Shown: piece after piece, positions 18,755 through 28,885 of the stretch | Layout of the letters: each line of letters opens with the position of its first letter | Numbering within the stretch: the stretch's first letter is position 1 | Notes under the pieces: model-generated | The model's input: the letters and a program-made list of their open reading frames with translations, nothing else | The model's database searches: none | What the model was told of the DNA's origin: nothing | Program-made: the position numbers and the translations under genes | Assembly: GCF_002356355.1 (NCBI RefSeq) | Contig: NZ_AP018052.1 | Location: forward strand, 744,001 to 808,000 | DNA from: Thiohalobacter thiocyanaticus | GTDB taxonomy: Bacteria > Pseudomonadota > Gammaproteobacteria > Thiohalobacterales > Thiohalobacteraceae | Direction: 5' to 3' | DNA length: 64,000 bases

Positions 18755-18967
18755 ATGCCTTACGCATCCGTCAGCGAGTTGCCGGACAGCGTCCGGGAGC
18801 ATCTTCCCGAACACGCACGGGAGATCTTCCTGGAAGCCTTCAACAATGCCTGGGAGCAATACGCCGACCGCGACGATCGCGAAGAGACGGCCTTTCGTGT
18901 CGCCTGGTCGGCAGTGAAGCAGAAATACAGGAAGTCGGGCGATAAATGGGTCAGGAAACAGGCGTAG
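18755..18967 (+). CDS. chaB: ChaB family protein
   Basis: This is a 70-residue ChaB-type protein (MPYASVSELPDSVREHLPEH, then AWEQYADR and FRVAWSAVKQKY). ChaB was named as a regulator of the ChaA cation antiporter, but its function is uncertain and no chaA is nearby. AAGGA precedes the start. The TAG stop lies inside a family C palindromic repeat, so the repeat supplies the stop codon. Confidence 0.85.
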   Translation: MPYASVSELPDSVREHLPEHAREIFLEAFNNAWEQYADRDDREETAFRVAWSAVKQKYRKSGDKWVRKQA

Positions 18968-19052
18968 GTTGGGTTGGCCCGGAGGGTGCAACCCAACATG
19001 ACATATCAGCATATTGGTCGGGTTACGGCGCTCACGCGCCTGACTCAACCTG
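18964..19052. repeat. Family C palindromic repeat overlapping the chaB stop
   Basis: GTAGGTTGGGTTGG pairs imperfectly with the far end TGACTCAACCTGC, and an inner GGGTTGG/CAACCC hairpin is present. Other C copies are at 42143-42221, 53478-53558, 56945-57028, 61167-61242, 61784-61861 and 62553-62630. The TAG of its first five bases ends chaB. Confidence 0.75.
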
Positions 19053-19070
19053 CAGAGCTGTCAGCTTTGC

Positions 19071-19277
19071 CTAATCCAGCCGGAAACCGATCTTGAGCTT
19101 GACCTGATAATGGCCCACCTTGCCGTCGACGATGTGGCCGCGGGTCTCCACCACTTCGAACCAGTCCAGGTTGTGCAGGGTCTCGCTGGCCTTGCTGATG
19201 GCGCGCTGGATGGCAGCGTCCGTGCCCGCGCTGGAAGATCCGACGATCTCGATGACCTTGTAGACATGGTCGCTCAC
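19071..19277 (-). CDS. Dodecin flavin-binding protein
   Basis: This 68-residue dodecin forms a dodecamer that stores flavin or protects it from light. VYKVIEIVGSSSAG opens the protein and W36-type LDWFEV supplies the flavin-stacking tryptophan; VKLKIGFRLD closes it. The start is GTG 19277, behind GAGGAG at 7 bases, giving the exact family length. The longer upstream frame is not dodecin-like. Confidence 0.9.
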   Translation of the reverse strand: MSDHVYKVIEIVGSSSAGTDAAIQRAISKASETLHNLDWFEVVETRGHIVDGKVGHYQVKLKIGFRLD

Positions 19278-19366
19278 TGGCGTTCTCCTCGTTGAATGGC
19301 TTATGATCAGGATAGAAGCTGGAGACGGCTTTGTCAGGTCCATCCGTGCATGACGAGGATATCCGG

Positions 19367-19747
19367 ATGACGAACAGAAAGACCGGGCCGGACAGCGACC
19401 GGCTCGACCGCGTGGTGGCCGAGGCGCACCGCTACCGTGATCAGCGTGAAAAGGACTACCGGGAACAGGCGCTCAAGCTCTATCCGTGGGTATGCGGGCG
19501 CTGCGGCCGGGAGTTCGATCGCAGCAACCTGCGCGAGCTCACCGTGCATCACCGTGACCACAACCACGACAACAACCCCGCTGACGGCAGCAACTGGGAA
19601 CTGCTGTGCCTCTATTGCCACGACAACGAGCATCAGAAGCAGCTGGAAGCGGCGATGGGCGGGACTGTCAGCAGCCCTGGTGAATCGGGGCAGGGTGCCC
19701 GCCACAATCCCTTCGCCGATCTTAAATCCCTGCTGAAAAAGGAATAA
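19367..19747 (+). CDS. yajD: HNH nuclease family protein, YajD-like
   Basis: This 126-residue HNH-fold protein has two Cys pairs, CGRC and CLYC, which bind the structural zinc. The catalytic-type motif is VHHRDHNHDNNP with the later H in CHDNEH. It matches the YajD family, whose biological role is unknown. The start at ATG 19367 is chosen over an upstream TTG because GAGGAT is well placed and the length fits. A 12-bp stem hairpin follows the stop. Confidence 0.85.
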   Translation: MTNRKTGPDSDRLDRVVAEAHRYRDQREKDYREQALKLYPWVCGRCGREFDRSNLRELTVHHRDHNHDNNPADGSNWELLCLYCHDNEHQKQLEAAMGGTVSSPGESGQGARHNPFADLKSLLKKE

Positions 19748-19782
19748 CAGCGCCGCGGGCTGCGACGAGTCCGCGGCGCTGT
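19747..19782. terminator. Hairpin between convergent yajD and DUF4242 genes
   Basis: ACAGCGCCGCGG and CCGCGGCGCTGT form a perfect 12-bp stem with a 12-base loop, starting at the yajD stop. There is no T-run on either side. A bidirectional terminator or mRNA 3'-end stabiliser is likely from position. Confidence 0.55.
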
Positions 19783-19788
19783 CCCGCT

Positions 19789-20088
19789 TCAGGCGACCCG
19801 GCTGACTGCGGTGCGGTTCGCCGTGGTCGGATCGATCATCGTCACCACTTCGGTGATGCGGTTGGCGGGGAAGCCGCTGAGGCGGGCGTGCTCGCGGATC
19901 ACCTCCTCATTTTCGGCCAGATAAATGCAATAGGTCCTGTCCGCGGTGACGTAGGAATGCACCCACTGGATGCGGGTGCCCAACCTGGCCAGGGCGGTAT
20001 TGGATGTCCCGGCGACGGTGCAGAAGCCTTCGGCGCTGTTGCTGCCGATCCCGGGTACCTCGCGTTCGATGACGTATTTGCGCAGCAT
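19789..20088 (-). CDS. DUF4242 protein
   Basis: This 99-residue ferredoxin-fold protein belongs to DUF4242, the family of the nickel-binding SCO4226. It shows MLRKYVIEREVPGIGS, WVHSYVTADRTYCIYLAENEE and FPANRITEVVTMIDP. The start at 20088 has GAGGA upstream; the longer frame to 20205 has no family similarity. Function is not established. It stands alone, convergent with yajD. Confidence 0.85.
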   Translation of the reverse strand: MLRKYVIEREVPGIGSNSAEGFCTVAGTSNTALARLGTRIQWVHSYVTADRTYCIYLAENEEVIREHARLSGFPANRITEVVTMIDPTTANRTAVSRVA

Positions 20089-20237
20089 ATCGGTGTCCTC
20101 ACTGGTGGCCTGACGCCAGGAAGACCGGATGCCGGGCCAGGCCTTCCGGCATCCGCAACCACTCTGGCGCAGGGGTGTAACAGGTTGATTGCCCCGATGC
20201 TGCAAACTGTTTCGGGATTGTTGTTGCAGGATACGGT

Positions 20238-22118
<1,881 letters not shown>

Positions 22119-22178
22119 GGTGCAAGGATGTCGGTCAGAGTCAAACCGTTATTGTAACCGACGCGGACCGTTCGCGGC

Positions 22179-22862
22179 CTACCGGGATGTGGCTGGTTCC
22201 GCCTCAGCCGCCTGTGTCAGCGGTCGGCGCAGCCGGTCGAACTCCCGCGGCGGGACATACTGCAGAACCTCCTTGCCGTCGCGGTCCAGGATCAGATCCA
22301 GGCCGAGCTCAGGGTAGAGCAGGTGCTCGACCTGCGCGTTGATCTGAATGCGCTCGGACGGGACCCCGAAGCGGTGCTCGGCCACCTCGACATCGATGTC
22401 GGCGGCGGGGATGAAGGTGATCGAGGCGATGGTCGCCGCATGGGCGGTGGGCAGATCGGCGGGGTCCAGGCTGAAGCGGCGGGCGCCGCTGTCCAGTACC
22501 CTGCTGCTGACGGCGCGTTCGCGCAGTTCCCGCAGGGTCGCGCTGTCCAGCCGGGTGCCGAGGATCAGCCGGCCCGACAGCATCCCGGCCATGAACCGGC
22601 TGTAGAACAGTTCCAGCGCCCCGGCCTCGCCCGGGTCGGCGATGATGGCCAGTTCCGCGTCGCGGCCGTGCTGCTGCAGGGCGTCGCCGAAGCTGCTCTC
22701 GCCCAGGGTCAGTCCGAACACCCGGCTCATGCCCTCGGGCGTGGTCTCGACCTGCCAGGGCAGGCCGGTCACCGGCTCGCGCGGGGACTGGCCGTCGCGC
22801 AGCAGCGGGACCAGGACCAGGACGAGCAGCAGCAGGATCAGCAGCGGTAGCAGGCGTTTCAT
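22179..22862 (-). CDS. Membrane-anchored hypothetical protein
   Basis: This 227-residue protein starts MKRLLPLLILLLLVLVLV, one N-terminal signal anchor, followed by a soluble periplasmic part. I do not recognise the family. The mature part is about half charged and polar, without cysteines or repeats (GLPWQVETTPEGMSRVFGL, then SLDPADLPTAHAATIASITF). It lies 60 bp upstream of uup on the same strand, so co-transcription is possible. The start is taken at the Lys-Arg before the hydrophobic run. Confidence 0.7.
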   Translation of the reverse strand: MKRLLPLLILLLLVLVLVPLLRDGQSPREPVTGLPWQVETTPEGMSRVFGLTLGESSFGDALQQHGRDAELAIIADPGEAGALELFYSRFMAGMLSGRLILGTRLDSATLRELRERAVSSRVLDSGARRFSLDPADLPTAHAATIASITFIPAADIDVEVAEHRFGVPSERIQINAQVEHLLYPELGLDLILDRDGKEVLQYVPPREFDRLRRPLTQAAEAEPATSR

Positions 22863-23060
22863 GGGCGATGACCAACAGGTTGAACAGGATGCCGGGAGGG
22901 CCCGGCGCAATGCTGTCACAGGCCGGGGCCTGTTGACAGACCCTAGCATACCCGGCCCGGCTGGCGGCACCCGGCCGCGGCCGGCGCCCGGCGCGCCAGC
23001 GAAACCGCCTATAATAGGTTACAGTAATCGCTTTATGTCGAAACAATCCGGGGGGAGAGC

Positions 23061-23957
23061 ATGCTGGATGCCGTGACTGACTGGTTCAGGCAGAACTGGA
23101 ACGAGGAAAGCAATATCGGCAAGGCCAAGATCGCCGCCGTGGTGGTGCTGGTGTTTCTGTTCGTTGCCAGCCTGATGCCGGAGACCCGCGACGAGGAGAC
23201 GACGCAACAGGCCGCAGGTCCGGAGACCGGAGAGGTGGAACCGACCCTGGAGCAGGCCGAGAAGCAGGCCGCCGAGACCTACGCCAGCTATGAAAGCTAC
23301 CTGGCCGAACTGGCACGGGAGAAGGCGCAGGGGGAACAGCAGGCGCGCGCGACCTATGACAGCTATGAGCAGCGGGTCCGCGAACTGGAGCAGGAAAAGG
23401 AAGAGGCTGCCATCCAGGCCAGGGCCGCCTATCAGGACTACGAGGACCGCGTCGGTGAACTGGAGCACGAGCTCGAGGCCGCCCAGGCACAGAGTCAACA
23501 GGCCTATGTGGCCTACGAAAGACGCGTCGCCGAACTGGAGCAGGGACGCGAGGATCACGTCGCGGGCAGTGCCGCCCTGACCGGGCTTGAGGCCGCTGCG
23601 GCCGAGGCGCGCGAGACCTATGAACAGTATCAGGCCCGGGTAAGCGATCTGGAGCATGAACTCGAGGCCGCCGAGCACCAGGCCCGGGATGCCTATGCCA
23701 GCTACGAGGCGCGGGTCGCGGAACTGGAACGGGCGCAGGCGCAGGGCGAACGCGAGGCCGCCGAGACCTATGCCAGCTACGAGGCCCGGGTGGCGGAGTT
23801 GGAGCGCGAGAACGAGGCCCTGCGGCAGCAGCTGAACGAGTTGCGGCAGCGACAGTCGGGTCAGGCCGAGGCGGGGGACCCGGACAGCCGGGCGGCCATG
23901 CGGGAGGAACTCAAGGCCCTGCAGCAGCGTATCGATCGGCTGCTGCAGGATTTGTGA
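23061..23957 (+). CDS. Single-pass membrane protein with 25-residue coiled-coil repeats
   Basis: This 298-residue protein has one transmembrane segment (about 24-40, IAAVVVLVFLFVASL) and a long charged domain. The domain carries at least six repeats of about 25 residues with the consensus A-x-x-YASYEARVAELE. Five lie in register, with a degenerate linker after the fourth. The repeat fits a nearly straight coiled coil (25 residues in 7 turns). A further Leu-rich coiled coil ends the protein. No family is recognised. It may be a periplasmic spacer or a scaffold. It stands alone, with GGGGGAGAG before the start and a terminator after it. Confidence 0.75.
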   Translation: MLDAVTDWFRQNWNEESNIGKAKIAAVVVLVFLFVASLMPETRDEETTQQAAGPETGEVEPTLEQAEKQAAETYASYESYLAELAREKAQGEQQARATYDSYEQRVRELEQEKEEAAIQARAAYQDYEDRVGELEHELEAAQAQSQQAYVAYERRVAELEQGREDHVAGSAALTGLEAAAAEARETYEQYQARVSDLEHELEAAEHQARDAYASYEARVAELERAQAQGEREAAETYASYEARVAELERENEALRQQLNELRQRQSGQAEAGDPDSRAAMREELKALQQRIDRLLQDL

Positions 23958-24007
23958 TTGGGGTAATGCTGCAGAGCAGCAGGCCCTGATTCATTGCCGT
24001 CCCCAAT

Positions 24008-24039
24008 GCGGCCCGGATTCTGTCCGGGCCGCTTTTTTT
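24008..24039 (+). terminator. Rho-independent terminator
   Basis: GCGGCCCGGA and TCCGGGCCGC form a 10-bp GC-rich stem with a 5-base loop, followed by seven T (24033-24039). It lies 50 bp after the coiled-coil protein gene. Confidence 0.92.
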
Positions 24040-24121
24040 GCCCGGCCGAATGGCCCGGATGTTGCTACTCCTGTATGCAGGGCGGCATCGAGGCTGCGGT
24101 TGAGATGGGGTAACTTGCTGT

Positions 24122-24628
24122 ATGAAAAAACGATTCTGGAAACGTCTGGGGCTTGGTGCGGCGGCATTCTGGCTGCTGGGACCCGCCATGGGTCAGGAAT
24201 TCGACGTCCGAATACCGATGCAGGAAAGATCGGCGGCGACCTTCTACGTCAGTGCTGAGATCGCAGGGCTCGGGGCATCCGACTTCCTGGTCGACACCGG
24301 CTCGGGCTACATGACCATCAACGAGGTGACCCTGGCCGCGCTGCAGGAAACCGGCCAGGCCGAATATCTCAAGGACCTGTCCGGTATTCTGGCCAACGGT
24401 GAGCGCATGCGGGTGCCGGTATATCGCATCGAGCGCCTGGCCATAGGCGGCCGCTGCGAACTGAGGGATGTCGAGGCGGCGGTGTTCCCGGGCAAGAGCC
24501 GGCAGATCCTGGGGTTGAGCGTACTGACGCGGACCGCGCCTTTCGTGTTCTCCACCGACCCGGCGGAACTGCACTTGAGTTGCGGGGAAGGCAGCCTGGC
24601 GGCGGCCGGTGAGGCGCCGCCGGGCTGA
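24122..24628 (+). CDS. Retropepsin-like aspartic protease, secreted
   Basis: This 168-residue protein has a signal peptide (MKKRFWKRLGLGAAAFWLLG, cut near AMGQ). A clan AA aspartyl protease site follows: FLVDTGSGYMTI, with the hydrophobic-hydrophobic-Gly end at ILGLSVL. It is a single-domain form, so it probably works as a homodimer. The substrate is unknown. There is no partner gene on its strand; the next gene is convergent. Confidence 0.8.
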   Translation: MKKRFWKRLGLGAAAFWLLGPAMGQEFDVRIPMQERSAATFYVSAEIAGLGASDFLVDTGSGYMTINEVTLAALQETGQAEYLKDLSGILANGERMRVPVYRIERLAIGGRCELRDVEAAVFPGKSRQILGLSVLTRTAPFVFSTDPAELHLSCGEGSLAAAGEAPPG

Positions 24629-24640
24629 GGGTGGGACTTA

Positions 24641-24892
24641 TTACTGGTTCGTGTCCTGCTGCGGCTCCATTTCGAAGGCGCTGAATTCGGACTCGTCGAC
24701 CTGGTTGTTGCCGTCCTGGTCAACCGACTGCCACTGGCTGCTCAGGGCCTGGCTGGCCTGTGCCTCCTCGGCGGAGATGTAGCCGTCCTGGTTGGCGTCC
24801 AGCTGCTTGAACTTGCCGGCCTGTTCCCCGGCCATGGCGGAGCCGCTGGCAAAGGCGAATGCACAGGCGATGACAGTGATCTGCTTCTTCAT
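24641..24892 (-). CDS. Secreted EF-hand calcium-binding protein
   Basis: This 83-residue protein has a signal peptide (MKKQITVIACAFAFASGSAM). Two EF-hand loops are visible, DANQDGYISAEE and DQDGNNQVDESE, each with the Asp/Asn ligands and the final Glu. It is probably periplasmic. GGAGG precedes the start at 24892. The longer frame to 25060 adds only unrelated sequence. It is convergent with the protease gene, 12 bp apart. Confidence 0.85.
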   Translation of the reverse strand: MKKQITVIACAFAFASGSAMAGEQAGKFKQLDANQDGYISAEEAQASQALSSQWQSVDQDGNNQVDESEFSAFEMEPQQDTNQ

Positions 24893-25088
24893 GGGTATAC
24901 CTCCTGACGCTGTTTGTTGTTGATGGAACCACGAACGTTGTTCGTTCGTGGCGCCATGAAACGCCTGTTTCGATCCGACTGCCGTTAAGTGCATCACATT
25001 TCGCGAGGCGGGTCGGCTGCGGTCGCCGCGGTTCTGCCAGTGACCGGTTTCCGGTATCATAGGTATGACTCCCAGCCCGTGAATCCCT

Positions 25089-25922
25089 ATGAAATTTGCA
25101 GTTTTATCCGATGCTCACGGCAATCTGCCGGCGCTGACCGCGGTCCTCGACGACATCGAGCGCTGGGGCGCGGATCAGGTAATCGTCAACGGCGACCTGG
25201 TCAATCGCGGCCCCTGCAGCCTGGAATGCCTGCGACTGCTGCAGGCACGCTTTCCCGGCAGCCGCTGCATCAAGGGCAACCACGAGGCCTATGTGCTGGC
25301 CTGTGCCGATGACCCGCTCCCCGCAGACGATCCGACCCGGGAGTTGCGCCTGTTTGCCCACTGGACCTATCGCCAGCTCGGGGATGCCGTGGCCGATATC
25401 GCCGCCTGGGACGAACACTATGACCTGGATGCGCCGGTCGGCGCCTCCCTGCACATCACGCATGGCTCCCGGCTGGGCAACCGCGCCGGCATCTCGGCCA
25501 GTACGCCTGAAGACGAACTGGCCGAGAAGCTCGGCCCGGCGCGGGATCTGTTCGTCGGCTCTCATACTCACAAGCCGCTGATCAAGCGCTTCAACGGCAC
25601 CCTGGTGGTCAACACCGGCTCGGTCGGCCAGCCGCTGGACGGTGACGAGCGCGCCGCCTACGGGCGCTTCACCCTGGCGGACGGGCGCTGGCGGGCCGAG
25701 ATCGCCCGCGTGCCCTTCGACAAGGCGCGCGCCCTGCGCGACATGGACGAAAGCGGTTTTCTCGAGCAAGGCGGCGCCATCACCCGGCTGATCCGGCTGG
25801 AACTGGAACAGGCGCGGATGCATGTCGGGCCCTGGATGCGCGAATACCTGCCCCGGGTCAAGGCCGGAGAGATCAGCGTGGCCGCGGGTGTCGACTCCTA
25901 CCTGCGATCCACCAAGGTCTGA
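25089..25922 (+). CDS. Metallophosphoesterase
   Basis: This 277-residue calcineurin-like phosphoesterase has the metal motifs in order: DAHGN, NGDLVNRG, GNHE and GSHTH. MKFAVLSDAHGNLPAL opens the protein, which resembles YfcE/ApaH-related single-domain enzymes. The substrate cannot be told from sequence. The C-terminal 80 residues are helical and end in VDSYLRSTKV. A family E hairpin starts 16 bp after the stop. Confidence 0.88.
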   Translation: MKFAVLSDAHGNLPALTAVLDDIERWGADQVIVNGDLVNRGPCSLECLRLLQARFPGSRCIKGNHEAYVLACADDPLPADDPTRELRLFAHWTYRQLGDAVADIAAWDEHYDLDAPVGASLHITHGSRLGNRAGISASTPEDELAEKLGPARDLFVGSHTHKPLIKRFNGTLVVNTGSVGQPLDGDERAAYGRFTLADGRWRAEIARVPFDKARALRDMDESGFLEQGGAITRLIRLELEQARMHVGPWMREYLPRVKAGEISVAAGVDSYLRSTKV

Positions 25923-25937
25923 CGCCGGACCTGAATC

Positions 25938-26013
25938 CAGTGCCGGGCGGGCAGGGCTTTCGGGCGCATGTGCGCAGCACGCTAAGCCCGAAAGCCCTGC
26001 CCGCCCGGCGCTG
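25938..26013. repeat. Family E hairpin, copy 1 (variable arms, conserved loop)
   Basis: The arms 25942-25965 and 25986-26009 are perfectly complementary over 24 bp and extend a few more with one T-G pair. The loop holds GCGCATGTGCGC and CACGCTAAGCCC, shared with the copies at 28282-28363, 38074-38149 and 51939-52022. This copy lacks four loop bases. Arm sequence differs from the other copies. A TTTCGTGGATTTCGTGGCG fragment of family F follows at about 26057-26080. Confidence 0.9.
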
Positions 26014-26120
26014 GCCCGCCTCCGGTTCCGGTCTGGTCAATCAATATTATTCTGGTGGGTTTCGTGGATTTCGTGGCGCTTTAGCCCCTGCGTCGTGGGC
26101 AGACAACAACCCTGTTGTTT

Positions 26121-26160
26121 CGTAATCCAAATGTCATCAACCGGTAATCCAGGCGTCATA
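26121..26160 (+). promoter_or_regulatory. Tandem PhoB-box-like direct repeats
   Basis: Four half-sites lie exactly 11 bp apart: CGTAAT (26121), TGTCAT (26132), GGTAAT (26143) and CGTCAT (26154). Seen as pairs, GTAATCCAAATGTCAT repeats as GTAATCCAGGCGTCAT 22 bp later. PhoB sites consist of TGTCAT-type half-sites with 11-bp period. The block ends 63 bp before a phosphate-type porin gene, so phosphate-starvation control is likely. Confidence 0.75.
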
Positions 26161-26223
26161 CCCCCTCCCTACACTGCGCCCCGTATTCCGATTCTTCCAT
26201 TCACCAGAAATACGGGGAAAGAC

Positions 26224-27360
26224 ATGCGCATGCAGAAGATTACCGCGGCAATGACCGCATTGATCGGCGGCACCCTGCTCGCCACCACGGCCACCGCCGG
26301 CGTCACCGTCTACCAGGAGGGCGACACCTATGTGAAGCTCGGCGGCCGCATCCAGCTGCAGTACAACTCGATCGATCCGGACAACGGCAGCAGCGAGGAC
26401 GAAGTCATCTTCCGTCGCTTCCGCCCCTACATCGAGGGCAGCGTGCATCCCGACTGGAAGGGCAAGTTCCAGTGGGACATGGGCAAGGCCTCGGGCGATA
26501 ACGAGATCGCGGTCAAGGATGCCTACATGCAGTACACCGGCATGGACAACATGAAGCTGACCCTGGGCAATGCCAAATTCCCCTTCTCGCGCGAGAACCT
26601 GACCTCGTCCAAGAAACAGCAGCTGGTCGAGCGCACCTTCGTCGGTGACCACAACTACGGCAGTCCGGACCGCACCGCAGGCATCCACCTGGCCGGCAAG
26701 AGCGGCGACGTGATCACCTGGGGCGCCTCCTTCGCTTCCTCCTCCATCGATCCCGACGAGGACAAGCTGGATTTCGACACCCCGATCAACAGCAACAGTG
26801 ATTTCAACGAAGGCTGGGTCTACGGCGCCCGCGTCGATTTCCATCCCTTCGGCATCCTCAAGTTCTCCCAGGGTGACTTCAAGGGCGAGACGAAGGCCAC
26901 CATCGGCATGGCGGCCTTCCAGTGGGAGAATGACAACGACAACAATACCAACCAGGCAGGCAAGCCCGATGTGGACAGCGTGACCGGTTTTGAGATCAGC
27001 GGCGCCTTGCGCGCGGCCGGGTTTTCCGTCGATGCCCAGTACAACCTGTTCGACGCCGACACCGTTGCCGGCGGCTACACCGGCGGCATTTTCCGCAACG
27101 GCAGCACCGACCTGGAGAACTGGGCGCTGGAAGGCGGCTACATGATCATGCCGGGCAAGCTGGAACTGGTGGCCGGCTACGAGTCCCAGGATGCCGACAA
27201 CTACGCCGACGAATGGACCCGGGCCTCGGTCGGTGCCAACTGGTTCGTGCACAAGCACGACCTGAAATTCCAGTTCACCTACCGCATGGGCGAGAATGTC
27301 GAGGGTGTGAACGGCAACGATCAGGACGAGATCTACCTGCAGGGCCAGTTCGTGTTCTAG
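26224..27360 (+). CDS. Phosphate-selective porin (OprO/OprP family)
   Basis: This outer-membrane trimeric porin has 378 residues with a signal peptide cut after ATTATAG. The family motifs are YVKLGGRIQLQY, FRRFRPYIEGSVHPDWKGKF and LTLGNAKFPFSREN. The C-terminus ends in phenylalanine (GQFVF), as needed for outer-membrane insertion. The start is ATG 26224 behind GGGGAAAG. The PhoB-like boxes upstream support phosphate or polyphosphate uptake. A terminator follows. Confidence 0.9.
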   Translation: MRMQKITAAMTALIGGTLLATTATAGVTVYQEGDTYVKLGGRIQLQYNSIDPDNGSSEDEVIFRRFRPYIEGSVHPDWKGKFQWDMGKASGDNEIAVKDAYMQYTGMDNMKLTLGNAKFPFSRENLTSSKKQQLVERTFVGDHNYGSPDRTAGIHLAGKSGDVITWGASFASSSIDPDEDKLDFDTPINSNSDFNEGWVYGARVDFHPFGILKFSQGDFKGETKATIGMAAFQWENDNDNNTNQAGKPDVDSVTGFEISGALRAAGFSVDAQYNLFDADTVAGGYTGGIFRNGSTDLENWALEGGYMIMPGKLELVAGYESQDADNYADEWTRASVGANWFVHKHDLKFQFTYRMGENVEGVNGNDQDEIYLQGQFVF

Positions 27361-27410
27361 ACCGGACGGAGGTTACTTCCCCCTTATCCTCCTTCATGCA
27401 GGGATGCCTG

Positions 27411-27435
27411 AGCCCCGCCTTGTGGCGGGGCTTTT
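27411..27435 (+). terminator. Rho-independent terminator after the porin gene
   Basis: AGCCCCGCC and GGCGGGGCT form a 9-bp stem with a TTGT-type loop, followed by TTTTCT. It lies 50 bp after the porin stop and just before the rsuA start. Confidence 0.85.
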
Positions 27436-27481
27436 CTGTGTGCCTGAGGCGGGCGGGCGCAGTGCGGCGTACAATAGCGCC

Positions 27482-28177
27482 ATGCGCCTGGACCGCTTTC
27501 TCAGCCAGAACACCGCCCTGACCCGTTCGCGTGCACGGCAGGCGATCCGCCGTGGCCGGGTGACGCTGGCGGGAGCCGAGGTGCGGGACCCGGCCGCGGC
27601 GGTTATGGGGGCGTCGGAGGTGTGTCTGGACGGCGCGCCGGTGCGTGTGCGCGGCCTGCGCTATTTCATGCTGTACAAACCGGTGGGCTGGGTCAGTGTC
27701 ACCCGGCACGACCGTCATCCGACCGTGCTGGACCTGCTCGGGGTGGAGCCGCGCGCAGGGCTGCACGCGGCCGGGCGGTTGGACCTCTCAGCATCCGGAA
27801 TGGTCCTGATTACGGATGACGGCGACTGGTCACACCGGCTGACCTCGCCGCGGCGCCACTGCCCCAAGCGTTATCGGGTCACCCTGGCCGAGCCCCTGAC
27901 CGAGGCCCAGACAGCGGCGCTGCGAACGGGCGTGATACTGCGAGGCGAGAGTGAGCCGACGCGGCCGGCCCGGCTCGAGATCCTGGATGCCACCACCATC
28001 CTGCTGACGCTGACCGAGGGGCGCTATCACCAGGTTAAACGCATGTGCGCTGCGGCGGGCAACCGGGTGGTGGCGCTGCATCGGGAGGCCATCGGACCGC
28101 TGGAACTGGACGCCGCGCTGGAACCCGGCCAATGGCGGCCCCTGACGGATGAGGAAGTCAGATGTGCCGTGACGTAG
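27482..28177 (+). CDS. rsuA: 16S rRNA pseudouridine synthase RsuA
   Basis: This 231-residue protein has an S4 RNA-binding domain (MRLDRFLSQNTALTRSRARQ) followed by a pseudouridine synthase domain. The catalytic Asp lies in AAGRLDLSASG. LLTLTEGRYHQVKRMCAAAGN is the RsuA/RluB family end motif. It modifies 16S rRNA in E. coli (position 516). RluB/E/F-type specificity cannot be fully excluded. Its TAG stop lies in the first bases of a family B repeat. Confidence 0.88.
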   Translation: MRLDRFLSQNTALTRSRARQAIRRGRVTLAGAEVRDPAAAVMGASEVCLDGAPVRVRGLRYFMLYKPVGWVSVTRHDRHPTVLDLLGVEPRAGLHAAGRLDLSASGMVLITDDGDWSHRLTSPRRHCPKRYRVTLAEPLTEAQTAALRTGVILRGESEPTRPARLEILDATTILLTLTEGRYHQVKRMCAAAGNRVVALHREAIGPLELDAALEPGQWRPLTDEEVRCAVT

Positions 28178-28260
28178 GATGGGTGAAGGCGTTGCGCGCC
28201 GCAACCCATCGGTCCGCTCCCGAAAAAAAGATGGGTTTCGCCCGGCTTCACCCATCCTAC
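28174..28260. repeat. Family B palindromic repeat supplying the rsuA stop
   Basis: GTAGGATGGGTGAAG and CTTCACCCATCCTAC form perfect 15-bp outer arms, with inner AACCCATC and GATGGGTT. Other copies are at 49729-49811, 57666-57751 and the tandem array at 58629-59148. The rsuA stop TAG (28175-28177) is inside the left arm. Confidence 0.9.
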
Positions 28261-28281
28261 GATACTCAACCCGCCAAACGA

Positions 28282-28363
28282 GTGCCTGCGGCCGGCCCCC
28301 TCTTGTGGGCGCATGTGCGCCGTTTGCACGCTAAGCCCGCAAGAGGGGGCCGGCCGCAGGCAC
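28282..28363. repeat. Family E hairpin, copy 2
   Basis: The arms 28282-28310 and 28335-28363 are complementary over 29 bp with one T-G pair. The 24-base loop matches the other copies except for one base. Arm sequence (GTGCCTGCGGCCGG start) is unlike copies 1, 3 and 4. Confidence 0.92.
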
Positions 28364-28448
28364 GGCGCTGGTTCAATCGACACCGGAACCGGAGTGCACA
28401 TCCGCCGCTGGCTTAACCGGGGGACGGGAACGCTGCGTTTGTTCCGGC

Positions 28449-28778
28449 CTACGAAGAGTTGTTCTGCAGCCGGTCCAGGAAGGCCCGGCGGGCCTGTTCC
28501 AGCCGTGCGTCCAGTTGTACGTCGTTGCCGCATTCGGCCAGCAGTTGCCGGCACTGAGCGTAGAAGGCGTCGAAGGCTGCCAGCACGGCGGCGGCCGGAA
28601 CTTCGCGGCGGGCAGGCGTGCCGGCAGTTTCGGGAGGGCAGGGCTCGACTGCGGCCGAGCGTTTGATCAGCTGCTGCCGGCCGCTGGTGGCATGCACGGC
28701 CAGCAGGGCATTGTGCTTGGTATAGAGCTCTCCCTCAAACCGGAACCGGTCTCCTATCCTGAGCTGGTGAAATCGCAT
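28449..28778 (-). CDS. Small hypothetical protein with SH3-like N-terminus
   Basis: This 109-residue cytosolic protein starts MRFHQLRIGDRFRFEGELYT, a short beta-rich domain seen at the start of other small bacterial proteins. It is followed by a helical half (AFYAQCRQLLAECG). No function is known. It stands alone between repeats and the divergent diguanylate cyclase gene. Confidence 0.7.
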   Translation of the reverse strand: MRFHQLRIGDRFRFEGELYTKHNALLAVHATSGRQQLIKRSAAVEPCPPETAGTPARREVPAAAVLAAFDAFYAQCRQLLAECGNDVQLDARLEQARRAFLDRLQNNSS

Positions 28779-28885
28779 TGACTGTATCTCCAGGCGGATT
28801 GCCGCAGGCGCATCAGGTTTGCAGCCCGGGCAGTGCGGGTTTATCGTTGCATTCTATGCCGCTGCCCGGCTAACAATGCAACAGG

